Assembly (NCBI RefSeq): GCF_012584455.1
Contig: NZ_JABAEB010000012.1
Location: 48,475 to 112,474 of the forward strand
Direction: 5' to 3'
Length of the DNA: 64,000 nucleotides
Source of the DNA: Shewanella oncorhynchi
GTDB lineage: Bacteria; Pseudomonadota; Gammaproteobacteria; Enterobacterales; Shewanellaceae
Shown here: piece after piece, positions 55,967 to 64,000 of the stretch
Numbering within the stretch: the stretch's first letter is position 1
How the letters are laid out: the number at the start of each line of letters is the position of its first letter
Made by a program: the position numbers and the translations under genes
The notes under the pieces: generated by a model
The model's input: the letters and a program-made list of their open reading frames with translations, nothing else
Databases searched by the model: none
What the model was told of the DNA's origin: nothing

Positions 55967-58900
55967 TTAGATATTCACGCATTTATCTTGATAGCCATCA
56001 TTCAACAGTGCTGTGTGCTTGATGCGTAGCAAGGGAGTGATTTCATTGAAGGGGAGCGGTTTGGAGATCAAATACCCTTGAGCGAAGTGACAACCTAAAT
56101 CTCGTAGGAAGTGCCACTGTGCTTCGGTTTCTATGCCTTCAGCAACTAACTCCATTTCTAGGCTTTGCCCCATCATGACAATCGCTTTGACTAAGTTGGC
56201 GTTCGAGTTATTTTCGAGGGCATTTTCCACAAAGCTGCGGTCGATTTTAATCACTGAAATCGGGAATTTTTTCAGATAACTCAGGGAAGAATAACCCGTA
56301 CCAAAGTCATCGATATAGATTTGCGAGCCTAAATGACGAATAGACTCGAGCGTGCTCAAGCAATGGCTGGCATCGCCCATCAGCATGCTTTCAGTGATCT
56401 CAATATGCACATTTCGTGGATTGACGTGGTGGCGGTTGAAGCACTCCTGCAACACTTGGTCGAACCCCATACCGCGTGTATTGATACATTGGCGGCTGGA
56501 AACATTAATCGCGACATTGATATTTAAGCCACTTTTCTGCCATTGTCTCAGATCATGCATGGCTTGGTTGAGCACCCATTCGCCCATAGGCTCTATCAAT
56601 CCAGTCTCTTCGGCTAATGGGATAAATTGATCCGGCGGGATCAACCCAAGCTCGGGATCTTGCCAGCGGATAAGGGCTTCGACGCTGCAGACACTTCCGG
56701 TTTGCATATCCACGATAGGTTGATAATGCAGGGCAAATTCATTTTGTGCCACGGCACGGCGTAGACGTTGTTCTAACTCCATCCGAGCGAACATGGCTTG
56801 ATTCATACCCGCGGTGAAGTATTTAAAATTGTTCCGCCCTGCGTCTTTGGCTTGATACATGGCGGTTTCGGTATTGCGGGTGAGTGAGCCGGTATCTAAC
56901 CCATCTTCGGGATAGACGCCAATACCAAAGCTGGCCGAAATCTGGATCTCGCGGTCATTTAAGTTAAACGGCATACCTAAGGTTTCAATGATTCGGGTTG
57001 CCATGTGTTCAATGGCGAGTTCGTTAGTCAGTCGTGGCAAGATAAGTACAAACTCGTCGCCACCGATACGTGCGATAAAATCGGTTTTCCCCGCAATGCC
57101 TTCTAAGCGCTTTGCGACATCTTTAAGTAATAAGTCGCCAGTGGCATGGCCTTGTACATCATTGATATATTTGAATTGATCCAAATCAATCAGCAAGATA
57201 GCCAGCTTGCGAGAGTCATGCTGTGCCACATGGATTTCGTGCTGCAGTCGTTCATTGAACAGCTTACGATTAGGCAGCCCAGTTAACCCATCGAAGTTGG
57301 CCTGATACCAAAGATCCTGCTCATATTGCTTACGCTTACTGATATCCATAAATAAACCAATATGTTGGATTATTTTACCTTGCTCATTTCGCACCACAGT
57401 GATCGCTAGATACTCGGGATACACTTGGCCATCTTTGCGTTTATTCCAAACTTCACCCTCCCATTTCCCTTCTTTTTGTAGTGACTCCCACATGGCGGTA
57501 TAAAAGTGCTTAGGATGACGGCTAGAGCTGAGTAGGGAGGGGCTGCGGCCTTTCACTTCTTCCAATGAATAGCCCGTAATGTGGCAAAAAGCGGGGTTGA
57601 CCAGTTCAATATGGTTGTCGGCATCTGTCACCACTATGCCTTCGGCAGAATAGTCAAACACTGCTGCTGCGCGGCTTAGGGCATGGTTTGCTTTTTGCCG
57701 TTCGCTAATCATACGGTTCATGGCACGGGCCATGCGGGCGAGTTCATCTGTGCCTGAGACTTGGATATTAATATTGAGCTGTGGATCTGCTGCCATTTGC
57801 TGCATGTCATTGGCAATCTTAGTGATCTTATCCATAAAATTGCGGATGATCTTTTGTCCAAGCCAAAGTGTGATGGTTGCGGTGAACAAAGCCGAGAACA
57901 AGTATAAGCCGAGTAAGATTAAGGTGTGGTTTTGTTGATATTCGCTCTGCTGCGCCATGTTCTTGGTGATATTTTGCGCCAGCAAATGTAGTTGATTGAT
58001 ACGCTGAGTGGTGAGATCCCACCACTCCTGGCTATCAATTGGATGTGGCGGCATTAATAGTTGGCTCATCGCTTGGCTTAATTTGTCCTCACTGGCTGGG
58101 ACTTGCGCGATGGCTTTGATCTTCGTCATCGGCAAACCTTGTTGCTGCAGTTGCTGCAACTTGACCATGCTGAACTGGTATTGATTTATGCTGTCTTCAA
58201 TGGTTTTCAGCGCTGCCTTAAATTCGGGCAGAGAACGAGTCTCGTGACTGAGTTCATCCAAATTAAGCTGAATCGTCGCAAGTGCTGCATTAAATTTTTG
58301 CAGTGAAATCTCATTGCCCTTAAGCAAATAGTCCTGAAAACTGCCCATTAAGCCACCGTAACCTAAGAAGGCATTAATATTTTGTGCCAGAGCGCTAATG
58401 CGAGTTTGTTGTTCAATTTGCTTGCTGATTTGCAGAATGCGTTGATTTTCTGGCGAATCTTGTAGGTTTTGTAGTAAGGACCTTCTATCGGAAATTGATG
58501 CATTACTCGCGTGCATCACGGCTCGCTCATATTCATACATAAAGGAGATTATGGTGCGGTAATCATTAATATTGAGTGACTTGCTGAGCAGTAATTGATT
58601 GATGGCACTTCGTTCTTTTACGGCCAACTCCTGCACCATAAGCAGGTTCAATAGATCGGTATAGGCACGGGACTGACTGATTTCATTGGTTTGTAACTGT
58701 AATAACTGGATGAGCTGTAAAAGCTGAGTGTGGAATTGATTATAGAGTTCCGTAAACTGACTCAGTGTTTCGTCTGTGTGGTTTTGGTGAACGTTAGCGA
58801 GTTTGTTGCCTGTGAGTTTGAGCGCATCCAACAATGCGTTCATTTTGTTTGCTTCAATACTTTTAGGGTCGAGCGCCTCCAGAAGATGCTCTAAAGGCTC

Positions 58901-59191
58901 ACTGTTCAGTAATGCATCGAGTGCTTTTGACCTAGTCGCTTGTTGCTGTAATAGCACTTCATCGGTTGGTCGCTGATTTGTACTTAGACCATATTCGTTT
59001 TGCAACTGATAGAGTAGCTCAGTGATTTGTACCGTCGTTTGTACCGCAAGATGATTGTGCTTGGCTGAGTGTGATTCCTTTATCAAGTCATGCATGCGCG
59101 TCAGAATGAAAAAGCTCATCATTAATAATGGGACTAACGAAAACAGAATGAGCTTTTGCTTCAAACTGAGATGGTGTAGCGCTGACGGCAT
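55967..59191 (-). CDS. Membrane sensor with NIT-like, HAMP, PAS, GGDEF and EAL domains
   Basis: 1074 residues. An N-terminal membrane span (LILFSLVPLLMMSFFILT) and another near residue 425 (TLILLGLYLFSALFTATITLWLG) enclose a roughly 390-residue helical periplasmic region that looks like a nitrate/nitrite-sensing NIT domain (VQTTVQITELLYQLQNEYGLS ... ERSAINQLL). HAMP, then PAS (AEGIVVTDADNHIELVNPAF), then GGDEF with an intact ARIGGDEFVLIL and EAL with EALIRW and DDFGTGYSSL. The RxxD inhibitory site five residues before GGDEF is not present (GKTD). It could make or degrade cyclic-di-GMP in response to an external signal. Confidence 0.9.
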   Translation of the reverse strand: MPSALHHLSLKQKLILFSLVPLLMMSFFILTRMHDLIKESHSAKHNHLAVQTTVQITELLYQLQNEYGLSTNQRPTDEVLLQQQATRSKALDALLNSEPLEHLLEALDPKSIEANKMNALLDALKLTGNKLANVHQNHTDETLSQFTELYNQFHTQLLQLIQLLQLQTNEISQSRAYTDLLNLLMVQELAVKERSAINQLLLSKSLNINDYRTIISFMYEYERAVMHASNASISDRRSLLQNLQDSPENQRILQISKQIEQQTRISALAQNINAFLGYGGLMGSFQDYLLKGNEISLQKFNAALATIQLNLDELSHETRSLPEFKAALKTIEDSINQYQFSMVKLQQLQQQGLPMTKIKAIAQVPASEDKLSQAMSQLLMPPHPIDSQEWWDLTTQRINQLHLLAQNITKNMAQQSEYQQNHTLILLGLYLFSALFTATITLWLGQKIIRNFMDKITKIANDMQQMAADPQLNINIQVSGTDELARMARAMNRMISERQKANHALSRAAAVFDYSAEGIVVTDADNHIELVNPAFCHITGYSLEEVKGRSPSLLSSSRHPKHFYTAMWESLQKEGKWEGEVWNKRKDGQVYPEYLAITVVRNEQGKIIQHIGLFMDISKRKQYEQDLWYQANFDGLTGLPNRKLFNERLQHEIHVAQHDSRKLAILLIDLDQFKYINDVQGHATGDLLLKDVAKRLEGIAGKTDFIARIGGDEFVLILPRLTNELAIEHMATRIIETLGMPFNLNDREIQISASFGIGVYPEDGLDTGSLTRNTETAMYQAKDAGRNNFKYFTAGMNQAMFARMELEQRLRRAVAQNEFALHYQPIVDMQTGSVCSVEALIRWQDPELGLIPPDQFIPLAEETGLIEPMGEWVLNQAMHDLRQWQKSGLNINVAINVSSRQCINTRGMGFDQVLQECFNRHHVNPRNVHIEITESMLMGDASHCLSTLESIRHLGSQIYIDDFGTGYSSLSYLKKFPISVIKIDRSFVENALENNSNANLVKAIVMMGQSLEMELVAEGIETEAQWHFLRDLGCHFAQGYLISKPLPFNEITPLLRIKHTALLNDGYQDKCVNI

Positions 59192-59548
59192 TAAAGATCA
59201 CTCCACTCGTTCACCTAGGCAGAAAAAGAAAATTCAACGTAATAACGTTGAATCCGAGTTACAAATAGGACTAGGCACAGGGTGAGGATATTTAACATAG
59301 GCGGCCAGCCACCGCGACCTTTAGTTTATGGATATCTAATCTAGGTCACGAAATTAAGCAAATTGTTATATATCATGCTAAGAGACTATTTTTATTAACC
59401 TATTTTGCACCTATCAAACAAGCATTTGTCTTGTCTGTGATGTGAAGCAGTATTTCATCATTCGAAAGAATGACTTGTTTAACTTTACCTTTTATCGGTT
59501 TTTTTAGTGCATTAGGTGGAACGCGATTGTTAACGGTAAATCTACTTA
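59192..59548. other. Intergenic region
   Basis: About 355 bp upstream of the GGDEF-EAL gene and beyond the ribB terminator. It should hold the promoter of the GGDEF-EAL gene. I see no gene, and no hairpin of note. Confidence 0.4.
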
Positions 59549-59583
59549 AATAAAAAGGACGTTTGCCGCAGCTAAACGTCCTT
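59549..59583 (-). terminator. Terminator of ribB
   Basis: On the minus strand aaggacgttt pairs with aaacgtcctt around a 9-nt loop, followed by five T; it begins 44 bp after the ribB stop. Confidence 0.88.
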
Positions 59584-59626
59584 CTATTTAAATCAATGCC
59601 CTAGATTCAGGCGATTGGCATGTTAT

Positions 59627-60280
59627 CTAGCCGACATTGGCCAGCAATGATTTGCGATAAACGACAATATCTTCAATCGTCAACACGGGTATATTGTGCT
59701 GAGCACCGAAGGCAATAATTTCGGGTAAACGCGCCATAGTGCCATCGGTGTTAGTGACTTCACACAATACGCCAGCGGCTTTTAAACCCGCGAGTTGCAT
59801 TAAATCGATAGTGCCTTCAGTGTGACCACGGCGGGTCAATACCCCACCCGGTTGGGCGCGAAGTGGATACACATGGCCAGGACGAGCGAGATCACTTGGC
59901 TTAGCGCCATCGGCAATCGCCGCTTTAATGGTGGTCACGCGATCGGCGGCAGAAACCCCTGTAGTCACACCGACTTTAGCTTCAATACTCACAGTAAACG
60001 CAGTGCCGTATTGGCTCGAGTTGTTTTCCACCATAGGGGGCAATTCGAGGGCTTTGACTTTTGCATCGGGTAAACACAGGCAAACAATACCGCTACATTC
60101 ACGGATGAGCATGGCCATTTGCGCGTTAGTCAGCGTCTCGGCAGCGAAAATTAAATCGCCTTCGTTTTCTCTATCTTCGTCATCGACAACTAATACACCT
60201 TGGCCTTGACGCAGGGCATTAAGACCCGCTTCAACGCGTTCGATAGCAGTACCAAAAGGAGCAAGTAAAGACTGATTCAT
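59627..60280 (-). CDS. ribB: 3,4-dihydroxy-2-butanone 4-phosphate synthase
   Basis: 217 residues, identical in length to E. coli RibB; no GTP cyclohydrolase II domain is fused. [18 protein letters not shown] is the acidic metal/substrate loop; [11 protein letters not shown] and the ECSGIVC region complete the active site. It converts ribulose 5-phosphate to the four-carbon precursor of riboflavin. An FMN riboswitch precedes it, with about 190 nt between switch and ATG, so it is FMN-repressed. Confidence 0.95.
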   Translation of the reverse strand: MNQSLLAPFGTAIERVEAGLNALRQGQGVLVVDDEDRENEGDLIFAAETLTNAQMAMLIRECSGIVCLCLPDAKVKALELPPMVENNSSQYGTAFTVSIEAKVGVTTGVSAADRVTTIKAAIADGAKPSDLARPGHVYPLRAQPGGVLTRRGHTEGTIDLMQLAGLKAAGVLCEVTNTDGTMARLPEIIAFGAQHNIPVLTIEDIVVYRKSLLANVG

Positions 60281-60471
60281 GGTTAATATCCTTAAATAAA
60301 CGACATTGGAATATCCAGAATCAGGGCGTGCAGAAATACAACGTAATCAAACCAAAAGGCTCGATTTTGCTGTAGCAATATCACTTCACTTGGGGTGAAG
60401 TTATTGCAAAACATGAGGCTAACACTGCAATACATAAGCGCGTTGCACTTAAATACCGCAAGGTGTTGTCT

Positions 60472-60697
60472 TACATTCTCTTCCATCCGGACTCAGCACT
60501 GTTGCCATTAAAGCAAACAGTCCATTACCGTCGGCTCTGGAATAGTCAGTTTTGCACTAAGCAAAATCTAAGGCACCAGATCTGCTGACCCCGAAAGTGA
60601 TTTCGGGCGCTCGCGGGCTTTGGGTGTCGCTCAGCAAAATAATCACTTAGTCGTTACCCATTTACCGCCGGTGGGGAGTTTCACCCCGCCCTGAGAA
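60472..60697 (-). promoter_or_regulatory. FMN riboswitch (RFN element) controlling ribB
   Basis: On the minus strand the RNA starts ctcagggcggggtgaaa and continues ccccaccggcggtaa, the invariant 5' part of RFN, and closes with gagtccggatggaagagaa, the invariant 3' part. The interval holds the expected side stems, including a long variable arm (about 60540-60640). Confidence 0.96.
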
Positions 60698-60882
60698 TTT
60701 GCTTTTGAGCCATTTGCGCTCAAAAACGCGGTTATGTTGCTCTTATTTACCGCGAATGGCAACTTCTCGCGTTCAATGTTTGCGCTAGTGCACACCTGAC
60801 CACTATCATACTGAACACATAAGCTAATTGACTTGCCGTCGCATTCTTCGACGGTCGTTATGGACGTCACAAGGACGTATAA

Positions 60883-63018
60883 ATGCGCTCTCTGCTACTC
60901 ACTTTAGGTATTGCTATGCTGTTATCCGCTTGTTCGACCTCCAAAGGGCAAGTACCCGCCCCGGTTGCTGAAAAAATTCCCCATGTGATGACTTTACATG
61001 GCGTCACGCGTACCGATGATTACTATTGGCTGCGTGATGATGAGCGCAAAGATCCTAAAGTGTTGGCCTATCTCAACGTTGAGAATCGCTATACCGCGGC
61101 TTATTTCAAACCATTAAAGCCGCTGCAAGATGGTCTTTATAAAGAGTTAACCGAGCGTTTAGTCGCCGATGAGTCGAGCGTGCCGTACCAATGGCATCAG
61201 CACAGCTATTATCACAGATACCAAGAGGGCAGCGAATATCCGCTGATCAGCCGTAAGGGCGCCGATGGTGTTGAGCAAGTGATGCTCGATGTTAACGAGC
61301 GAGCTAAGGGCCATGAGTTTTATGGTTTAGGCGGCGCCAGTGTCAGCCCAGATGAAACCATGTTGGCCTTTGGTGAAGACGTCCTCAGCCGCCGTGTATA
61401 TCACATCTATTTTAAAGACTTGGCTTCGGGCGACATGATCACCGATGTACTTGAAAATACCGAAGGTCGCGTAGTGTGGGCGAACGACAACAAGCATGTG
61501 TTCTATATCGCCAAAGATCTAAAAACCTTGCTGGGCTATCAAGTGTATCGCCACGAGCTGGGCACTAAGCAATCGAGCGATGTCTTAGTGTATGAAGAAC
61601 AAGACGATTCATTTTATATCTCGCTCGGCAAAACCTTAGATGAGTCGCAAATTGTGTTGTTCCAAGAAAGCACCACGACGAGTGAAGTGTCTATTCTCGA
61701 TGCCAGCGAGCCTTTAGGTTTATTCAAGCCAGTATTAGCGCGGGAAGAAGGCCACGAATACAGTGTGTCTAAGCTGGGTGATACTTATTACATTCTCACC
61801 AACTGGCAGGCGACTAACTTCCGTTTGATGAAAGTTGCCATCAAAGATGCGGCGGACAAATCTAAGTGGCAAGAAGTGGTTGCGCATAATCCCAATGCCC
61901 GTATCGAAGACGAGTTAGTGCTCAAGGATTATCTGATTATTCAGACCCGTGAAAACGGCCTGACGCGGATTAAAGTGATGCCGCTCAATGGTCAAAAGCC
62001 CTTCGAGTTGAGCTTTGATGAACCTGCCTATGTGATGGGTTTAGAGATTAATTCCCAGCAAGACAGCAATAAGTTACGCATTTTCTACTCCAGCCTAACG
62101 ACGCCAGAAGCCGTATACGAATATTCGCTGGTGAATCCCGATAGACGTGATTTATTAAAACAAGATCAAGTCTTAGGCGGCTTTGATGCCAGCCAGTATC
62201 GTGCAGAACGGATATTTGTGACGGCCCGCGACGGTGCGAAAGTGCCCGTCTCTTTGGTATATCGCAAAGATAAATTCAAGAAAGATGGCACTAACCCTCT
62301 ATACCAATACGGTTATGGATCTTACGGTTACACAGTAGAACCCGATTTCTCTTCATCCGTTATCAGTTTGCTCGACCGCGGTTTTGTGTATGCCATTGCC
62401 CATGTACGCGGCTCAGAAATGCTAGGTCGCCCTTGGTATGACAATGGTAAGTTGTTGAATAAGCAGAATACCTTCAATGATTTTATTGACGTAACAACGG
62501 CATTAACGGCGCAAGGTTATGGCGACAAAAACAAGGTTGTTGCCTCTGGCGGCAGCGCGGGTGGTTTACTGATGGGCGCGATTGCTAACCAAGCGCCGGA
62601 CAAGTATTTCGCCCTTGCAGCCCATGTACCTTTTGTTGATGTGGTGACGACTATGCTGGACGAGTCGATTCCGTTGACGACCAATGAGTACGACGAATGG
62701 GGCAATCCGAACGAGAAAACTTACTTTGATTACATGTTGAGTTACTCGCCCTACGACAATGTCACCGAGCAAGAATACCCACACATGTTAGTGACGACTG
62801 GTTTGCATGATTCCCAAGTGCAGTATTTTGAACCTGCAAAGTGGGTCGCTAAACTACGCGATGTACAGAATAAGTGGTACAAGATGGATGATAAGGTATT
62901 GTTATTCAATGTGGATATGGAAGCTGGCCACGGCGGTAAGAGTGGCCGTTATCGCCAATACCAAGATACAGCCCAAGAATATGCCTTCTTCTTGAGTCTG
63001 TTAGGTATGTCGAAGTAG
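60883..63018 (+). CDS. ptrB: Oligopeptidase B-type S9 peptidase with lipoprotein-like signal
   Basis: 711 residues. The N terminus MRSLLLTLGIAMLLSACS has a lipobox (LSAC), so unlike cytoplasmic PtrB it is probably an envelope lipoprotein. Then GVTRTDDYYWLRDDERKDP, the start of the S9A propeller domain, and the hydrolase part with GGSAGGLLMGA (Ser558), HDSQVQYFEP (Asp about 643) and AGHGGKSGRY (His about 682). S9A oligopeptidase B cuts peptides after Arg/Lys. Followed 11 bp on by a GIY-YIG gene. Confidence 0.92.
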   Translation: MRSLLLTLGIAMLLSACSTSKGQVPAPVAEKIPHVMTLHGVTRTDDYYWLRDDERKDPKVLAYLNVENRYTAAYFKPLKPLQDGLYKELTERLVADESSVPYQWHQHSYYHRYQEGSEYPLISRKGADGVEQVMLDVNERAKGHEFYGLGGASVSPDETMLAFGEDVLSRRVYHIYFKDLASGDMITDVLENTEGRVVWANDNKHVFYIAKDLKTLLGYQVYRHELGTKQSSDVLVYEEQDDSFYISLGKTLDESQIVLFQESTTTSEVSILDASEPLGLFKPVLAREEGHEYSVSKLGDTYYILTNWQATNFRLMKVAIKDAADKSKWQEVVAHNPNARIEDELVLKDYLIIQTRENGLTRIKVMPLNGQKPFELSFDEPAYVMGLEINSQQDSNKLRIFYSSLTTPEAVYEYSLVNPDRRDLLKQDQVLGGFDASQYRAERIFVTARDGAKVPVSLVYRKDKFKKDGTNPLYQYGYGSYGYTVEPDFSSSVISLLDRGFVYAIAHVRGSEMLGRPWYDNGKLLNKQNTFNDFIDVTTALTAQGYGDKNKVVASGGSAGGLLMGAIANQAPDKYFALAAHVPFVDVVTTMLDESIPLTTNEYDEWGNPNEKTYFDYMLSYSPYDNVTEQEYPHMLVTTGLHDSQVQYFEPAKWVAKLRDVQNKWYKMDDKVLLFNVDMEAGHGGKSGRYRQYQDTAQEYAFFLSLLGMSK

Positions 63019-63029
63019 GTTATTCGCAA

Positions 63030-63488
63030 GTGACTGAATCAGTCGTCAGCTTAGGCAATACGGACATAGAAGCTGTGCAGCAACATGAGTCACTGGTGGC
63101 AGACACACTTGCCCCAGTGACTAGCGCTGTCGTTACCAAAGATGCAGTGACAGAAGCTTCGCTGAATCCCGTACCATTAAATCCTGCACCACAGAAGCCT
63201 ACACCCATAAAGTCAGCACCCCTCTGGTATTTGTATCTAGTCCGCTGCGCCAACGGGCATTTATACACAGGCGTCACCACAGATGTCACACGACGCTTTA
63301 GCGAGCATCAGTCAGGTGGCATCAAATCCGCTAAGTATCTGCGCGGTAAAGGTCCATTAACGCTGATGTATCAAGAGCAGGTTGGCAGTCACGGCGATGC
63401 ACTGCGCCGTGAGATTGCAGTTAAAAAGCTGAGTCGCGCTCAAAAGCTGACGTTGATTGAGTCAGAGCGTGGATTAGTAGATCGTTAA
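63030..63488 (+). CDS. GIY-YIG nuclease-superfamily protein with low-complexity N-terminal extension
   Basis: 152 residues from GTG at 63030. Residues 1-60 are low-complexity (Thr, Val, Ala and Pro rich), then WYLYLVRCANGHLYTGVTTDVTRRFSEH gives the GIY-YIG core with Arg, and HGDALRREIAVKKLSRAQK the conserved Glu. This is the YhbQ/UPF0213 subgroup, normally about 90-100 residues, so the extension is extra; an internal start just before the domain is possible. Role uncertain; relatives are DNA-binding with weak or no nuclease activity. Confidence 0.85.
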   Translation: MTESVVSLGNTDIEAVQQHESLVADTLAPVTSAVVTKDAVTEASLNPVPLNPAPQKPTPIKSAPLWYLYLVRCANGHLYTGVTTDVTRRFSEHQSGGIKSAKYLRGKGPLTLMYQEQVGSHGDALRREIAVKKLSRAQKLTLIESERGLVDR

Positions 63489-63520
63489 CACTGCATCATA
63501 CTTGTTCTGTGACTAGTAAT

Positions 63521-63622
63521 GATTAAGCACTGTCATTCCAGTGACTCGCCGTAGATATATCCCTATAGGCTCGACGACGGCATCCATTCCGTCAACGGTC
63601 ACTTCCATGTCAGTGCTTAATC
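63521..63622. repeat. 102-bp palindromic repeat element, copy 2
   Basis: Starts gattaagcactgtcat and ends atgtcagtgcttaatc, terminal arms exact over 16 bases (reverse complements). Its full length matches the reverse complement of 6753-6854. Located 33 bp after the GIY-YIG gene. No coding capacity. Confidence 0.92.
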
Positions 63623-63902
63623 TGGCTAACTGCATAGTATCCTGTTACCTAGAGCATTCTCTTAAGCCTAATGTCAGACAGAACTATCTATCTTAGTTGG
63701 CATGATCCTATTGCAATATATGATAGGTTTGTAACTCGCACATGGGATATTCTGTCTGATAGATTGTTGTGTAAGGAAAGTGATAGAAATCTGATTAATT
63801 TATTTTGATACAAATAGTTAACGATGCACGCTTTCTCTGCTCTAATGAGGTAAGCGAGCATGCACACTATTCAAAGGTTATCTTAATGGAGGTCTTTTTT
63901 AT
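63623..63902. other. Intergenic region with a dispersed inverted repeat
   Basis: 280 bp. tgtcagacagaa (63672-63683) is complementary at 11 of 12 bases to ttctgtctgata (63750-63761). The two may mark the ends of a small element or an operator pair for the next gene. Nothing else seen. Confidence 0.45.
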
Positions 63903-64000
63903 ATGCATGGCGTTTGCAAATTATGTAATCAAGAAGCGAAGCTTGAGTTGAGTCATTTTATTCCAAAATTTATAGGAAAGTGGCTTAAGAAGACTTCAAT
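63903..64000 (+). CDS. Start of a CxxC/SH(F)IP-motif protein, possibly HNH-like (3' partial)
   Basis: 32 codons before the window end from the ATG at 63903, with GGAGG 10 bp upstream. The visible part MHGVCKLCNQEAKLELSHFI has a CxxC pair followed by an SHFIPKFIGKW block. This opening recalls small proteins with CxxC then SHIIP seen in variable regions and often annotated as HNH-like; I cannot confirm the family from this much. Confidence 0.65.
   Translation, partial: MHGVCKLCNQEAKLELSHFIPKFIGKWLKKTS

Noticed and set aside
60292-60486. Minus-strand 64-codon ORF upstream of ribB
   Set aside because: It lies in the ribB leader between the FMN riboswitch and the ATG, with no ribosome site; best explained as leader RNA.
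63020-63289. Minus-strand 89-codon ORF
   Set aside because: Antisense shadow of the low-complexity N-terminal extension of the GIY-YIG gene.

Overview
The window reads as chromosomal DNA of a Shewanella-type gammaproteobacterium. The evidence is gene content and order: hutI|hutC-hutU-hutH, then a selenocysteine formate dehydrogenase operon with selA-selB, then fdhD and two yedE/yedF-like pairs; further on moeB-moeA-ferritin-GGDEF/EAL-ribB. This order is one I recall from Shewanella genomes, but I could not search for it. Two exported proteins carry GlyGly-CTERM (rhombosortase-type) tails, which are also typical of that group.

Layout. 1-3700: the 3' part of a giant surface protein with near-identical 61-residue InlB-type repeats, a GlyGly-CTERM-like segment and then, unexpectedly, a C-terminal beta-barrel; a dead RAYT transposase remnant follows. 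3.7-8.3 kb: a membrane glycerophosphodiester phosphodiesterase, a small membrane protein, and a MarR regulator overlapping a siderophore-interacting (ferric reductase) gene, with nested operator palindromes. 8.5-11.9 kb: an AT-rich two-gene operon (lipoprotein plus S9 peptidase with Sel1 repeats). 12.5-18.1 kb: histidine utilisation, with a perfect HutC-type palindrome between hutI and hutC.

18.7-31.6 kb is the most coherent block: fdnGHI-type formate dehydrogenase with an in-frame UGA (Sec) and SECIS-like hairpin, fdhE, selA, selB, the selenocysteine tRNA gene selC placed antisense inside the 3' end of selB, fdhD, and two tandem pairs of YeeE/YedE-family permease plus CPxP sulfurtransferase (TusA/YedF) genes. 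Apart from selenophosphate synthetase and the seryl-tRNA synthetase, neither seen here, it holds what is needed to make and sulfurate a Sec-containing Mo enzyme, plus a likely import/relay route for sulfur or selenium species. moeA/moeB near 53-55 kb supply molybdopterin steps.

31.6-52.8 kb is a mixed region: an M48 peptidase fused to a pilin-like domain, an LprI-MliC lysozyme-inhibitor fusion, a VOC protein whose 3' end is duplicated 2 kb away on the far side of a LasA-like M23 peptidase gene, outer-membrane and periplasmic proteins, MscS and LysE family proteins, an acyltransferase, a TANGO2/NRDE protein, a ZIP-like transporter with His-rich tail, YhgN, an M6 metalloprotease with PKD and GlyGly-CTERM, ubiC, an orphan FliL-like gene, rlmF and a BI-1 family protein. 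52.9-64 kb: moeBA, ferritin, a NIT-HAMP-PAS-GGDEF-EAL protein, ribB under an FMN riboswitch, oligopeptidase B, a GIY-YIG protein, and the start of a CxxC protein cut by the window end.

Three dispersed non-coding repeat types are visible: a 102-bp palindromic element (6753-6854 and, inverted, 63521-63622), a 265-bp MITE-like element (45534-45798), and two tandem 55-bp minimal versions of that element (50082-50189). I found no CRISPR array, no rRNA, no intact insertion sequence, and no tRNA other than tRNA-Sec.
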